Part shown: piece by piece, positions 49,162 through 58,415 of the stretch
Numbering within the stretch: position 1 is the stretch's first letter
Layout: every line of letters starts with the position of its first letter
From: a virus
Length of the DNA stretch: 64,000 nucleotides
Virus record (IMG/VR): IMGVR_UViG_3300009157_000018
Span: 1-64,000 of that record
Direction: 5' to 3' (one strand)
Program-made: the position numbers and the translations under genes
The notes under the pieces: generated by a model
The model's database searches: none
The model's input: the letters and a program-made list of their open reading frames with translations, nothing else
Told to the model about the DNA's origin: nothing

Positions 49162-49845
49162 TTAGTTACCAAACGGAGTCTTGCGATAGTTCCTTGAAGC
49201 AGGACGCTTGGCAAAGCGACCATCTGGAGAGCGGAACACACTCTGCATGTTTTCTTGCACTCTGTTTCTAACTGTATCCCTTGCAACATGAGTAGCTTTC
49301 GCAATAAAGTTACTCGGCGTGCTTTCGACAACGAACGAAGTTGGTTCAACGCCTGCTATTGAAGGCATATCGCCCAAGACAGCTGAGAACCCGGCGTTAA
49401 GAAATACCCATTGAGGAGTCTTCTCGCCCCAATAGTCCAGCCGACCTTCTGTAACTTGTTCTCGACGTGCTGCACTAGCGAGGACTCTGGCTCTAAAGAG
49501 ATCGAAGCGGCCAGTTCCTCCGTGCCATAAACCAGGAACACCGAATATTTCCTCGATATCCCCTTCGTCACCTACGATATCAGTATCAAAGATACCGAAG
49601 GCATGTCTTCCCCCTGTTCGGAAAGTCCGGCTGATATTCTCAGCAAACTGTCTAATGCTAAAACCAACTTGTGCATATGTTTCCGGGTTGGCTGCAACAG
49701 AATTGATGATTGTATCTTTAGCCTTATCTAATCCGAATCTAATCCCATCATCAATTGCCCCGCTATCGTTCTCGATAGCGTCAACTATATTGGTGATGCG
49801 TTGTGTGAAATTTTTAGAGTCAATTAGTACCGGCACGGGATTCAA
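49162..49845 (-). CDS. head-tail joining protein (HK97 gp10-like)
   Basis: 227 residues: N-terminal helix, a middle region with G-R-F-D-L-F-R-A-R and a basic C-terminal tail. Size and order match HK97 gp10-like joining proteins. Tail neighbours on both sides support it. Confidence 0.6.
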   Translation of the reverse strand: MNPVPVLIDSKNFTQRITNIVDAIENDSGAIDDGIRFGLDKAKDTIINSVAANPETYAQVGFSIRQFAENISRTFRTGGRHAFGIFDTDIVGDEGDIEEIFGVPGLWHGGTGRFDLFRARVLASAARREQVTEGRLDYWGEKTPQWVFLNAGFSAVLGDMPSIAGVEPTSFVVESTPSNFIAKATHVARDTVRNRVQENMQSVFRSPDGRFAKRPASRNYRKTPFGN

Positions 49846-50041
49846 CCTCGGTGTTGGTGATTCGCGTATACATGATCCGCTTGGACGCGTTCATCGTATC
49901 TTTCACGATACGACTGATCCGCTCGTCCTTACCACCAAGATGAGCTTCGATATCCGATAGCAGCGCCGCAATACCACGATTGGTGTGCTGTTGAAGCGCT
50001 TCTGCAATAAACTGTTCAGTGACTAAATCCAGTTTTGCCAT
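49820..50041 (-). CDS. small helical hypothetical protein
   Basis: 73 residues, helical, charged. Overlaps the joining gene by 26 bases. Connector-region accessory; no family. Confidence 0.6.
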   Translation of the reverse strand: MAKLDLVTEQFIAEALQQHTNRGIAALLSDIEAHLGGKDERISRIVKDTMNASKRIMYTRITNTEVESRAGTN

Positions 50042-50042
50042 C

Positions 50043-50450
50043 CTAATCCTTCCGTGTCAATGCTAATATCAATCGCGACTGGCCCATCGCTTCTCCTGGG
50101 TCCTCGTTAAAGAGGAAATTCCATTGAACCCCATCCATCTCAACATAGTCACAGTTGTTCAAGGTGCTTCGGTAGCGGGCATCCACCTTGACAGAACACT
50201 GTCCCAAGAAGGTAAGGCCACCAGCCACCGGGTTCCATCGCTTCACTGCACCAGGCTGGTAATAACTTGTTATGTAGATTGGAGTCCACTTATTGTCATA
50301 GCCTGTCCCATCGCAATGATCACACTCAATGTTGACAGCTACATTGCCGAGGGCGTTGAGGCCGCCGCAGACCGCGCAGAAGACGAGTTCCTCTTCCGGG
50401 GTTCTTGCATAGGCGATGATTGTTTTTGGTCGCTTAAAACTGGTTGGCAT
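50043..50450 (-). CDS. head-tail connector-region protein with zinc-ribbon-like cysteines
   Basis: 135 residues from ATG 50450 (GAGGCGAC upstream). CAVC and CDHC pairs suggest a zinc ribbon in the N-terminal half; beta-rich C-terminus. It overlaps the end of the glycosyltransferase gene by 112 bases. Position suggests a head completion (stopper-like) role. Confidence 0.65.
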   Translation of the reverse strand: MPTSFKRPKTIIAYARTPEEELVFCAVCGGLNALGNVAVNIECDHCDGTGYDNKWTPIYITSYYQPGAVKRWNPVAGGLTFLGQCSVKVDARYRSTLNNCDYVEMDGVQWNFLFNEDPGEAMGQSRLILALTRKD

Positions 50451-51688
50451 GTCGCCTCGATGATCTTCTGTAATTCCTGAGCTTTGGATTCCCATGTATG
50501 CGGAATAGCCCACTTGTGTGCCCGCTCAACCGTTTCGGCTACATGCTCAGGATGCGTATACACAAATTCCAGTTGCTCTGCTAGCGAGCGCCAAGAAGGC
50601 TTCGCGAAGAAGGAATACGCTGCCATGTTGCCAGGTTCATAATCCTGTACATCAATGAAATACCCTCGCCCGCGTTCGTGGAGCTCAACCTGAGGCCCAA
50701 ATTTAGTCGCGATCACTGGCGTCTTGGTAATCATGGCTTCTAGGCTTGGAAGGCCGAAGCCTTCGCCACGTGTTGGGAAAGCCAACACATCAGCCGCGTT
50801 ATAGAAGATGTTCATCTCTTCGTCGGTAAAGATGTTGGCGTTCTGCATCAGAACCGCATCAACCAACCCGTAAATGTCCCGGAGGTTAAATAGCGACCAC
50901 CCACCGTGGGTCGGACTCATCGGATTAGCCGAAGTATGAGGGATAAGGAACATTTCCTTATCAGGATGGAGTTTTCGAAACTCCATATAGCCCTTAAACA
51001 GAGTAGGAATGTCCTTACGCCATTGATTCGTGCCAACGAAGTAAACTAGGAACTTGTCTCTGAAATCAGGGATTACTGATCCCCGATTGTACTTACGGAA
51101 CACATCGCTGAGTTCCTTCTTGGCCTGTTCCTTAGGAATCGGGAAGTAAACTTTCGGATCGTATCCGTGATACAGGACCGGCATCTTCTCGAAGTCCGGG
51201 GAAGTCCGGGCCATCATTGCCTTTTGCCAGTAGGAATACGAAATCACTTCATCGAAGTTGGCCGCGATATCAGCGAACGCTGGAGGAAATGGCTCCGAAT
51301 CCATAGGCGAGTAAATGATCTTCTTAGCCCGATGCTTACCCAGAGGAGTAAGTTCTTTCGTTTCCCGGTCGCCCAAATAACGCATTACCACAGGGAAGTC
51401 GTTATTGATAAAGATTACATCTGGATCAAAGGTGCGAACCCACGCATTGGACTTGGTGTAACCAAACGGGTCCATCGCGTTATACATACCTGTCGGATCG
51501 GGAGAATAGAATCCAGCTGGGACCAACTTCCACGGAGTAGTTACCGGCTCCAGGTCATTGTAGTTAATGCCCAAGTGCAGAATCTCGTATTTCCCTGTCT
51601 TATACAGGTTTGTAAGTAAGCCCTTGGCAACTATGCCAAACCCAGTGCGTCCATGGTCACCGATGTACATCAATTTCAGTTTTTCCAA
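50339..51688 (-). CDS. GT4-type glycosyltransferase
   Basis: 449 residues, GT-B fold. The donor-binding motif GEGFGLPSLEAM is near residue 318, and an EX7E-like pattern is seen. The last ~37 residues are Ser/Arg-rich and lie over the next gene. It sits among connector genes with its own promoter, so it may glycosylate virion proteins. Confidence 0.85.
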   Translation of the reverse strand: MEKLKLMYIGDHGRTGFGIVAKGLLTNLYKTGKYEILHLGINYNDLEPVTTPWKLVPAGFYSPDPTGMYNAMDPFGYTKSNAWVRTFDPDVIFINNDFPVVMRYLGDRETKELTPLGKHRAKKIIYSPMDSEPFPPAFADIAANFDEVISYSYWQKAMMARTSPDFEKMPVLYHGYDPKVYFPIPKEQAKKELSDVFRKYNRGSVIPDFRDKFLVYFVGTNQWRKDIPTLFKGYMEFRKLHPDKEMFLIPHTSANPMSPTHGGWSLFNLRDIYGLVDAVLMQNANIFTDEEMNIFYNAADVLAFPTRGEGFGLPSLEAMITKTPVIATKFGPQVELHERGRGYFIDVQDYEPGNMAAYSFFAKPSWRSLAEQLEFVYTHPEHVAETVERAHKWAIPHTWESKAQELQKIIEATCQPVLSDQKQSSPMQEPRKRNSSSARSAAASTPSAM

Positions 51689-51744
51689 CCGTCCATCCTC
51701 TTAGTAGTTCAGCAGTTAGTTCAGCAGTTCCGTAGCCTATATAA

Positions 51745-51755
51745 ATTATACCACA
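51745..51755 (-). promoter_or_regulatory. extended -10 promoter of the glycosyltransferase gene
   Basis: Minus-strand TGTGGTATAAT, about 60 bases before the glycosyltransferase ATG. No consensus -35. The same element recurs elsewhere. Confidence 0.7.
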
Positions 51756-51756
51756 C

Positions 51757-52539
51757 TTATACAGGTATTTCGGTAATGGGTTCTGGATCACCTGAGTCTC
51801 TGTGCCAATATGTAGCCGAGTCCCATTTGATTCCAGGATAATATACCTTGTCACGGTTGTACATTGTGCCGTCTCCGGCTGTGTCAAACCACTCCTCAGC
51901 ACTCTTATCAGCAATGAAGTCATCCAGCGATTTCCACTCCATCTCGAATGGGGTGCCGTTGAATGACATTTCAGCATCATGCCAGTTACCTTTGCCTGCC
52001 CACCATGCGCTACGCGCCATGAGCGAGGCTACATTGGCGATAAACTCCATGTCAGCTGCCGTTGCAGTGGGCGTAACAGCTCCAAGCACGCTGGTATATC
52101 CAAAGTCAGGTAGGCGTCTCGAAATCCATGCTGTGGCCTGATCAATCCACTCCCGAGCTGCGTCATCATCTACATGGTCATCGTCAATTGACGAGTCGAT
52201 AACCTTAGCCCGCCACCGCTCCAAGATCAAATACGAAGTCTTGTTGAAGACGTTGTAATAGACCTCCTCGGTCTGCAAGTTGCCGGTCTCGATCAAAACA
52301 CTGATGTATCCAACATAACGACCCGCATTTGTTGTTGCTGGAGAGGACTGCGGGATCACATACGAAGCGAGTCCAGACTGAACGAAGCAAGTACCGTCAT
52401 CAACGATCAGGGTACCTGTATCCATGTTGATAATGTCGATGGTCGCGGAGACTGGTAGCACAGGAGTGACTCCATCCGCAGCGAATACATCGACACTCAG
52501 CGGGCCACCGTAATCTCCAATGTAGAATTTCTGAGCCAT
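51757..52539 (-). CDS. head-tail connector protein
   Basis: 260 residues. An N-terminal beta domain (1-100) and a C-terminal helical region with D-D-A-A-R-E-W-I-D-Q-A-T-A-W, which resembles the helical connector (gp6/gp15) fold. Lies downstream of the head fibre gene. Likely the adaptor on the portal. Confidence 0.65.
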   Translation of the reverse strand: MAQKFYIGDYGGPLSVDVFAADGVTPVLPVSATIDIINMDTGTLIVDDGTCFVQSGLASYVIPQSSPATTNAGRYVGYISVLIETGNLQTEEVYYNVFNKTSYLILERWRAKVIDSSIDDDHVDDDAAREWIDQATAWISRRLPDFGYTSVLGAVTPTATAADMEFIANVASLMARSAWWAGKGNWHDAEMSFNGTPFEMEWKSLDDFIADKSAEEWFDTAGDGTMYNRDKVYYPGIKWDSATYWHRDSGDPEPITEIPV

Positions 52540-52547
52540 AATCGCCT

Positions 52548-55500
52548 CTATCTTCTTCTTCGTCCAGTTATTGCCGTCCGAAGTCGATTGCCAGTTTGAC
52601 TTCCACGCAACCTAGCTATTCCATCGCCCACGACCCGAGAGCGACTTACCGAAGTTTCCAAGATTGATCCCAGCGTAGTGATGTTCTCACCAGATCGGAA
52701 TACCAATCTGAGCACCGTATCCGTAATAGAAAACGATTCAAGGGTTTCTCTAAACAGAGAAACCTGGCGCTCTGCACTTTCCACAAACGCAAGGGTCTCG
52801 GTCGCAAATCTCTGGATCGCAAGAGGGAAGCCCTCAACGAATTCACTGAACGAGATAGCGTCTACGGCATCTCGGGCAAAGCCCGCGAATCGCACTATTG
52901 AATCTGTTAGGCCGAGCGCATCCGTAGTTGAGCGTACCAAAGTAGAAACACGTTCGGCAGTGTCAGCCAGGCTGAGTGAATCCGAAATGGCTCTAAGCAG
53001 AGTCACTGATCGAGAAACAGTATCGCTAAGCCCCAGGGCATCTGATACAGATCGGAGAATAACCCGGAAACCATCGACCGATTCTGAGAAGGAGATAGAA
53101 TCGACCGTCGTTCTCATAGCGGTCAATGCTCTGGCAACGATATCTACAAGAGACACCGTATCAGTCGTAGTTCTGACCAGACTCACAAGCCGAGTTACCG
53201 AATCAGCCAAGGCCAAAGCATCGGTCGCGAATCTCTGAACAACAGCGAGTGCTGCTTCGACTACTTCAGAGAAGGAGATAGCATCAGATACATCCCTAAA
53301 GAATGATCCCACTCTGGTTGCTGCATCAGCGAATGAAAGACTGTCAATCGTTGAGCGTACCGAAGTCAGAACTCTGACAGACATATCAGCCAAAGTCAGC
53401 GAATCTGTGGTTATTCGGAACAGTGAGGCTATTCTGGTCGAAACATCAGCCAAGCCAAGAGCGTCGGCTACTGTTCTCACAGCCGTCTTAATCTGTGTTG
53501 CTACATCGGCCAGTGACAGTGTGTCGATTGTAGATCGAACAAAGTTGCTTACTCTGGTCGCAGTATCGGTCAGGTTGAGAGCATCAACGGTAGACCGCAA
53601 AATAACCCGGAGACCTATCGCAACATCCGCAAATGTAATCGAGTCAGCTACAGTACGGAATAGGCTAACAGTTCGCGTAACTACATCTGCAAGTCCAAGC
53701 GCGTCCGAAGCACTCCGCAGGAAGGTACCCGTTCGCGTGACCACATCGGCCAAAGTCAGCGCGTCAGTAATGCTGCGGATAAATGTGCCTGTTCGGGTTG
53801 CTGTATCCGAGAAGGTTATGGAGTCAATCGCCGCTCGAACTTTAGCCTCGATATCCGAGACAACTTCCGAGAAGGTAAGTTGATCGGAAATATCACGAAG
53901 GAAGGTACCCGTCCTGGTAGCAGCGTCAATTGAGCTCAGTGCATCAGCAGCAGATCGCAAGATAGCTCGAATAGCCTCTGCCGTATCTGCCAGTGAGAGT
54001 GAATCAGTGGTCGTTCGAATTGCTGTAAGAACTCGCACTGCTGCATCGGAAAGCGTAAGACTGTCCGCAACACTTCTTATAAAGGTGCCAACTCTGGTTG
54101 CTGCATCAGTGAGCGTAAGGGAAGCTACTGTCGTCCGTACAACACTTTTGATTCGATTGGCAACATCTGCCAGCGTCAGGCTGTCAGACACAGCTCTCAG
54201 GAAAGTACCTGTTCGAGTAACAACATCCGAGAATGACAATGCGTCGGTGGTTGTTCGAACTGCTGCCTTGATCCTGGTAACTGCGTCCGCTAAAGTCAGC
54301 GAATCTGTGGTTGCCCTGATAAATGTTCCTACTCTAGCCGCAGCGTCAGAAAGAAACAAGGCATCAACCGTTGATCTGATAAGAATCCGAGTTCCAGTTG
54401 CAACATCGGCCAGATTCAAGGAATCTGAAACAGCCCGAATAAAGGTGCCGGTTCTAGTAACAGCATCGGCTAGTGCAATGGCATCAATCGCGGTTCTCAC
54501 CGCACTCCTGATCCGAGTTGCTACATCCGTCAGAGTTAGTCCATCGGCTATTGATCGAAGGAATGTCCCAGTTCGCGTAACAGTATCATTAAGTGATAAT
54601 GCGTCAGTGACAGAGCGAACTGCGCCTTTCGAGCGAGTGGCCACATCGGCTAGGGTAAGTCCCTGTGTAATACTTCGTAAGAATGTACCGGTGCGGCTGG
54701 CCACATCGCTCAGAGTCAGAGCATCAGTGACTATTCGGGCTAAAATCTTTGTACTCGTCGCAGCGTCGCCCAAGGTCAACCCTTGTGCGATTGCCCGGAT
54801 AAAGGTGCCAACACGCGCTGCGACTTCAGCCAGATTAAGCGTATCAGTAATACTACGAACAAACCCGCCGGAACGGGATGCCCCAGCAGATGGACCTGTG
54901 AAGCCTGTGTTGTAATGTTCTAGTATCTGGGTCGGGGTCAGGACGGTATCGTAGATCGCTATTTCATCGAGAGAGCCGGGGAACCACGAGGTTCCACCGG
55001 TCCCCGTGTTGCCGATAGCGAGTTGGGCACCCGCAGCGTCGGCAAGCGTCTGGTCCCCGATGTAGGCTGTGACGTCGGTACCGTCTTTGTAGATCAGCGT
55101 ATTGCCGCTGCCAGTTCCGTTGTAAGTGGCAACAAAGTGGTGCCAGTTTCCGGTATCGGTGGTCGTGCCCGATTCGGTGGCGATCTGGGCCACGCCCGCC
55201 TTGGCGAAGAAGAACTTGTCGCCAGTCCCGAAGCCGACCGCGTAGGCGTTGGTGCCCCGGTAAAGGATAAACCGGAGGGCGGCGGTGTCTGCAGAGAGGT
55301 TGGCCCAGCACTCAACGCTCAACGGCCCGTTGCCGAAGTCCATCGAAGCGTGGCCGGTAATTCGGAACTGCTCCGTCGATCCGTCGAATGCGATGGCCGT
55401 GTCCGCGTCGCCCGCTAAAGCTCCAGTCTGACTATAGGTGGGCGTCCCATCCGTGAACGCCGCGTGGTTGGTGCCCGCCGAGTCCTGGGGAAGCCCGGAT

Positions 55501-55691
55501 GCTTCGCCCATGCGCCAGTAGGAGACGGGTGAGTCGGCTATAACCACAGCACTATATGAACCACTTGCCCCATCATTGAGCGTGAGGGCATCAATAGCCG
55601 TGCGGATAATTGCCTCAACACCATTGGCGGCAGGATAAACAGAGGGCCGACGCTGTTGCGGTTGTGGAGGTCTACGAAATAGGCCAGGCAT
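52548..55691 (-). CDS. giant repeat fibre with N-terminal LamG domain
   Basis: 1047 residues. After a short Pro/Arg start come a lone repeat and a LamG-type lectin domain (about 45-260: SYWRMGEASG, VECWANLS, NWHHFVATYNG). Then about 28 copies of a ~26-residue repeat, patterned T-D-x-L-x-L-A-D-V-A-T-R-x-G-T-F-x-R, fill most of the rest (52.69-54.88 kb). The C-terminus is basic. It probably forms a long head or neck fibre binding glycans. Confidence 0.75.
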   Translation of the reverse strand: MPGLFRRPPQPQQRRPSVYPAANGVEAIIRTAIDALTLNDGASGSYSAVVIADSPVSYWRMGEASGLPQDSAGTNHAAFTDGTPTYSQTGALAGDADTAIAFDGSTEQFRITGHASMDFGNGPLSVECWANLSADTAALRFILYRGTNAYAVGFGTGDKFFFAKAGVAQIATESGTTTDTGNWHHFVATYNGTGSGNTLIYKDGTDVTAYIGDQTLADAAGAQLAIGNTGTGGTSWFPGSLDEIAIYDTVLTPTQILEHYNTGFTGPSAGASRSGGFVRSITDTLNLAEVAARVGTFIRAIAQGLTLGDAATSTKILARIVTDALTLSDVASRTGTFLRSITQGLTLADVATRSKGAVRSVTDALSLNDTVTRTGTFLRSIADGLTLTDVATRIRSAVRTAIDAIALADAVTRTGTFIRAVSDSLNLADVATGTRILIRSTVDALFLSDAAARVGTFIRATTDSLTLADAVTRIKAAVRTTTDALSFSDVVTRTGTFLRAVSDSLTLADVANRIKSVVRTTVASLTLTDAATRVGTFIRSVADSLTLSDAAVRVLTAIRTTTDSLSLADTAEAIRAILRSAADALSSIDAATRTGTFLRDISDQLTFSEVVSDIEAKVRAAIDSITFSDTATRTGTFIRSITDALTLADVVTRTGTFLRSASDALGLADVVTRTVSLFRTVADSITFADVAIGLRVILRSTVDALNLTDTATRVSNFVRSTIDTLSLADVATQIKTAVRTVADALGLADVSTRIASLFRITTDSLTLADMSVRVLTSVRSTIDSLSFADAATRVGSFFRDVSDAISFSEVVEAALAVVQRFATDALALADSVTRLVSLVRTTTDTVSLVDIVARALTAMRTTVDSISFSESVDGFRVILRSVSDALGLSDTVSRSVTLLRAISDSLSLADTAERVSTLVRSTTDALGLTDSIVRFAGFARDAVDAISFSEFVEGFPLAIQRFATETLAFVESAERQVSLFRETLESFSITDTVLRLVFRSGENITTLGSILETSVSRSRVVGDGIARLRGSQTGNRLRTAITGRRRR
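52690..54880 (-). repeat. tandem ~78-bp coding repeats
   Basis: About 28 diverged tandem units of 78 bp in the fibre gene. Divergence between copies suggests old duplication rather than recent expansion. The opposite strand has long false frames caused by this periodicity. Confidence 0.8.
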
Positions 55692-55702
55692 GACCTAGCC
55701 TC

Positions 55703-56188
55703 TTAGTTCAGTTCGTGGTAGGTGATCCCAGCGGACCAGTTGGCCAACGCAGCTGGCGTACCGACGATTTTTAGAACGATGGCTGTATCTGCCGGAAGGC
55801 GGATTCGTTCCTCCGGGGTAGGCACCCACAGCCAACCGTTCAGGTTATTAAAACCATCATAAATAATTGGAGTGACAGCACCGGCACCTTCTGCCGAAGC
55901 ATCTGTACCAGCCGTACCTTCAGCACCAGCCGTACCACCGACAATACCGGAAGCACGGCCACCAAGGAAGTGTCCGACCGGGGTCGTGCTGGTATAGGTC
56001 CCAAACGCGGTCACTTTGGTCCCGAGGATGATGCCAAGTTGATCACTGGTCACACTATCCTGTTGGCCGACCCATGCGCGTAGAATCTCGATGTTCGACC
56101 CGCCCGTGGCCAGCGTGGAATCGGTATGGATGATAACCAAGGTAGCATCCGCGACAATTGTTTGGTTTTGCATTGTAACTGAGTACAT
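55703..56188 (-). CDS. structural (decoration or fibre) protein
   Basis: 161 residues, Gly/Ala/Thr-rich, beta-type, with a GGTAGAEGTAG-type loop. Located between the capsid and connector genes. Probably virion-associated; no family recognised. Confidence 0.6.
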   Translation of the reverse strand: MYSVTMQNQTIVADATLVIIHTDSTLATGGSNIEILRAWVGQQDSVTSDQLGIILGTKVTAFGTYTSTTPVGHFLGGRASGIVGGTAGAEGTAGTDASAEGAGAVTPIIYDGFNNLNGWLWVPTPEERIRLPADTAIVLKIVGTPAALANWSAGITYHELN

Positions 56189-56197
56189 TAACGACTC

Positions 56198-56875
56198 CTA
56201 GTGGGCGAGGATTTGGGGATAGAGCGAGAAGCGTGGTACGCGTTCTGAGGCGACGACCACCGGAAGTACGGCCACCGTATATGCTCGCCATGCCAACGAC
56301 TGATCGGTGTTGAACGCATCAGGGTCCGAGGAGAACACTCCCGTTCGATTCGCCGCAGCCACCGAACTGTTGGTTGCGGGGGTCCCTCCGATTCCAGTCG
56401 TCTTTTGGACTAAGCCGCTGTATCCGCTGGGTGCAGCGTTGCACCAGGTGTCGTCATCGGCCTCCTCGCCAGCCTGATAGAATGTCGAGAAAAACCTACA
56501 CTCCGATCCCCCAGCAGAAGGAACCAGATTCCCCGAATCAGGACCCGTGGATGTACCCGTTGTGACGGTGGCGAACTCGGGCGGGGTAGAAAAGTCTTGG
56601 AGGTTGTAGGCGATCGCACACGCCTTGGAAGACGTGATCGTTATAGCGACATTCCCACCCTCGGACCCAACTAGCTCCTTGTAGAGGATGTGGAAGTTGG
56701 CGTTGATGTTTGTCAAGTTAACGAAGCTGTCACCGGGCGAGATTGTGCCAGCCACCGATAGCGATAGGAAGATGAGGACCAGATCGCCCGTGGTCTGGGT
56801 GAACGTCGGGGTGGCCGTTGTTCCCGCCGTGGTCAGGGCGTATTCCGTGGTGGCCACGATAGACGGGGCAGCCAT
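56198..56875 (-). CDS. structural beta-sandwich protein
   Basis: 225 residues, Thr/Ser/Val-rich with a regular beta pattern, like phage head-fibre or decoration domains. Overlaps nothing and abuts the secreted protein gene. Role by context. Confidence 0.6.
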   Translation of the reverse strand: MAAPSIVATTEYALTTAGTTATPTFTQTTGDLVLIFLSLSVAGTISPGDSFVNLTNINANFHILYKELVGSEGGNVAITITSSKACAIAYNLQDFSTPPEFATVTTGTSTGPDSGNLVPSAGGSECRFFSTFYQAGEEADDDTWCNAAPSGYSGLVQKTTGIGGTPATNSSVAAANRTGVFSSDPDAFNTDQSLAWRAYTVAVLPVVVASERVPRFSLYPQILAH

Positions 56876-57433
56876 CTACATCGTCCAGTCTTGCGGTGGG
56901 CACACTCCCTGAATCCAGGACGGTGATCCCGCACCATGCACGTCCACGCTGAACGCCACATCTCGCGCATCGCGCCCAGTGTTGGTCAGCGTCACCGTCC
57001 ATGTTCCGCTAGTTAAAATACCAGGAGCGTAGAGGCTTAATGGACGAAGAGCGCAGCGCCAGAATAGATCACGGCCCTGCCGATCCATTCGGAAGTAGGC
57101 TGGATATACTGTCCCGGCTGGTGAAGTTGCCGTCAGGAGCAGTGGGCCGCCTCGGTAGGCATCGCTGTATAGGAAGCCTCCGGTACCCGGCGATCGTCCG
57201 TCAAGAGCGAGATCGCACCAGCGCAACATGACGCTGAACGATTCGCCAGGTGCTAGAGAACCCTTCCACGTTCGATCGTGAATCCAGTCCTCGTGGTAAC
57301 AGGTAGATAACCCACCGATGGGCTGAATCTTATGTTCATCGACAAGGAATAGGCCAGACTGGGGCTTGCCCGCCGCTACCGGGGCAGCCACAAGCAGGCC
57401 GACCAGCAGAGCCAAGATCAAGCGCTTAATCAT
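56876..57433 (-). CDS. secreted protein in the structural operon
   Basis: 185 residues from ATG 57433, chosen because it begins a clear signal peptide (MIKRLILALLVGLLVAAPVAA). The mature part is beta-rich with paired Cys and a T-W-T-V-T-L-T-N-T strand, immunoglobulin-like. Upstream frames cross a hairpin. Export from the host cell is unusual in a virion operon. Confidence 0.65.
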   Translation of the reverse strand: MIKRLILALLVGLLVAAPVAAGKPQSGLFLVDEHKIQPIGGLSTCYHEDWIHDRTWKGSLAPGESFSVMLRWCDLALDGRSPGTGGFLYSDAYRGGPLLLTATSPAGTVYPAYFRMDRQGRDLFWRCALRPLSLYAPGILTSGTWTVTLTNTGRDARDVAFSVDVHGAGSPSWIQGVCPPQDWTM

Positions 57434-57455
57434 TTCATATATCTCCATTGTGGTG

Positions 57456-57475
57456 TTGGGGGGATAAATCCCCCC
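57456..57475. promoter_or_regulatory. GGGGGGATTTATCCCCCC hairpin in intergenic region
   Basis: A short self-complementary GC hairpin between the fibre-like gene and the secreted-protein gene, without a T-run. Possibly mRNA processing or attenuation. Confidence 0.5.
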
Positions 57476-57495
57476 ATTCACCACTTAGGCTACCC

Positions 57496-58299
57496 TTATG
57501 ACAGGGTTACGGTGTCGGTTACCTGGAGAGTATCGCCGTTGATCACATTGGCGTCAGCGTTCAGCACGGTCTCGAAGACCATGATGCCCGTTGCGGTCAG
57601 CGTGCTCGCGGTGAACAGTCCCATCTTGTGGATGGCCGGGAAGGTAGCCGTAATTGAGTACGACTTCTGCAATGTAAAGGTCGCAGTACCCGGCGTATGG
57701 GCATAGGTAGCTAACTGTCGGTTCGCACCGCCAGTCGTAATCTCGCCCGTAAGTGCCGTATCCGTAGCGGATGCTGCACCAGCGTTTTCAGTCAGCGCCA
57801 TGTAACGAGGACGAACGGTCGGATAGATCGCGTAGTTCGCGGTCGCACCCGGAGTCGTTCCAGCTGAGTCGTCAGCATTCTTCCAAGCATCAATGGTCAG
57901 AACCGTACCAGTGTTCGACCCAATGTTGCCATAGACCGGTGTGTTCGTAGTCTCTTCAGCAATGACTGTCCAGCCCTTGAAGCGATCAGTCGTCCAAGCT
58001 TCGCCAGTATCGGTAAGGCTGGTTGCAGATGAACCGGTTGCCACATTAGCACCGTTGTTCACACCTGCTGCCCCTAGGCCGTCCGCAACGAGGTCGCGAC
58101 CGGTATTGGTAAGTAGGTTGTGGCTAATTCCCAAGTCGGTAAAGGTGTCATCAGCATGAAAGATGATGGCACTGACTTCATTGGGTCCTAACCGAAATGA
58201 TTGTTCGACAGTTCGACCGCGAACAATAGAAAGCATAGCCGAATCCGACAGAGTTACCACCTCTAGTTGAGGCTTCGGCCGTGGCTTAAGAAAATTCAT
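57496..58299 (-). CDS. virion-associated protein
   Basis: 267 residues, Thr/Ala/Gly-rich. It has a linker-like start and strand-repeat body (TGSSATSLTDTG, SNTGTVLTID), typical of phage head-fibre or tail-fibre proteins. Directly downstream of the capsid terminator. AAGGAT ribosome site. Confidence 0.65.
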   Translation of the reverse strand: MNFLKPRPKPQLEVVTLSDSAMLSIVRGRTVEQSFRLGPNEVSAIIFHADDTFTDLGISHNLLTNTGRDLVADGLGAAGVNNGANVATGSSATSLTDTGEAWTTDRFKGWTVIAEETTNTPVYGNIGSNTGTVLTIDAWKNADDSAGTTPGATANYAIYPTVRPRYMALTENAGAASATDTALTGEITTGGANRQLATYAHTPGTATFTLQKSYSITATFPAIHKMGLFTASTLTATGIMVFETVLNADANVINGDTLQVTDTVTLS

Positions 58300-58344
58300 A
58301 TCCTTTTTTCTCCTGTACCATCACCAAAGGATGGACTCTGTAGA

Positions 58345-58389
58345 AACAAAATAGAGGGGCCGACCCCGGAAGATCGGGACCGGCCCCTC
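58345..58389 (-). terminator. terminator after the major capsid gene
   Basis: Minus-strand GAGGGGCCGGTCCCG/CGGGGTCGGCCCCTC-type stem followed by TATTTTGTTT. It would limit readthrough from the strongly expressed capsid gene into the fibre genes. Confidence 0.85.
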
Positions 58390-58415
58390 GGGGTAATCGC
58401 TAAGTCCTAATTGGT

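Noticed and set aside
52678-54915. Long plus-strand frames opposite the repeat fibre
   Set aside because: The 78-bp periodicity keeps the opposite frame free of stops; no ribosome site or domain.
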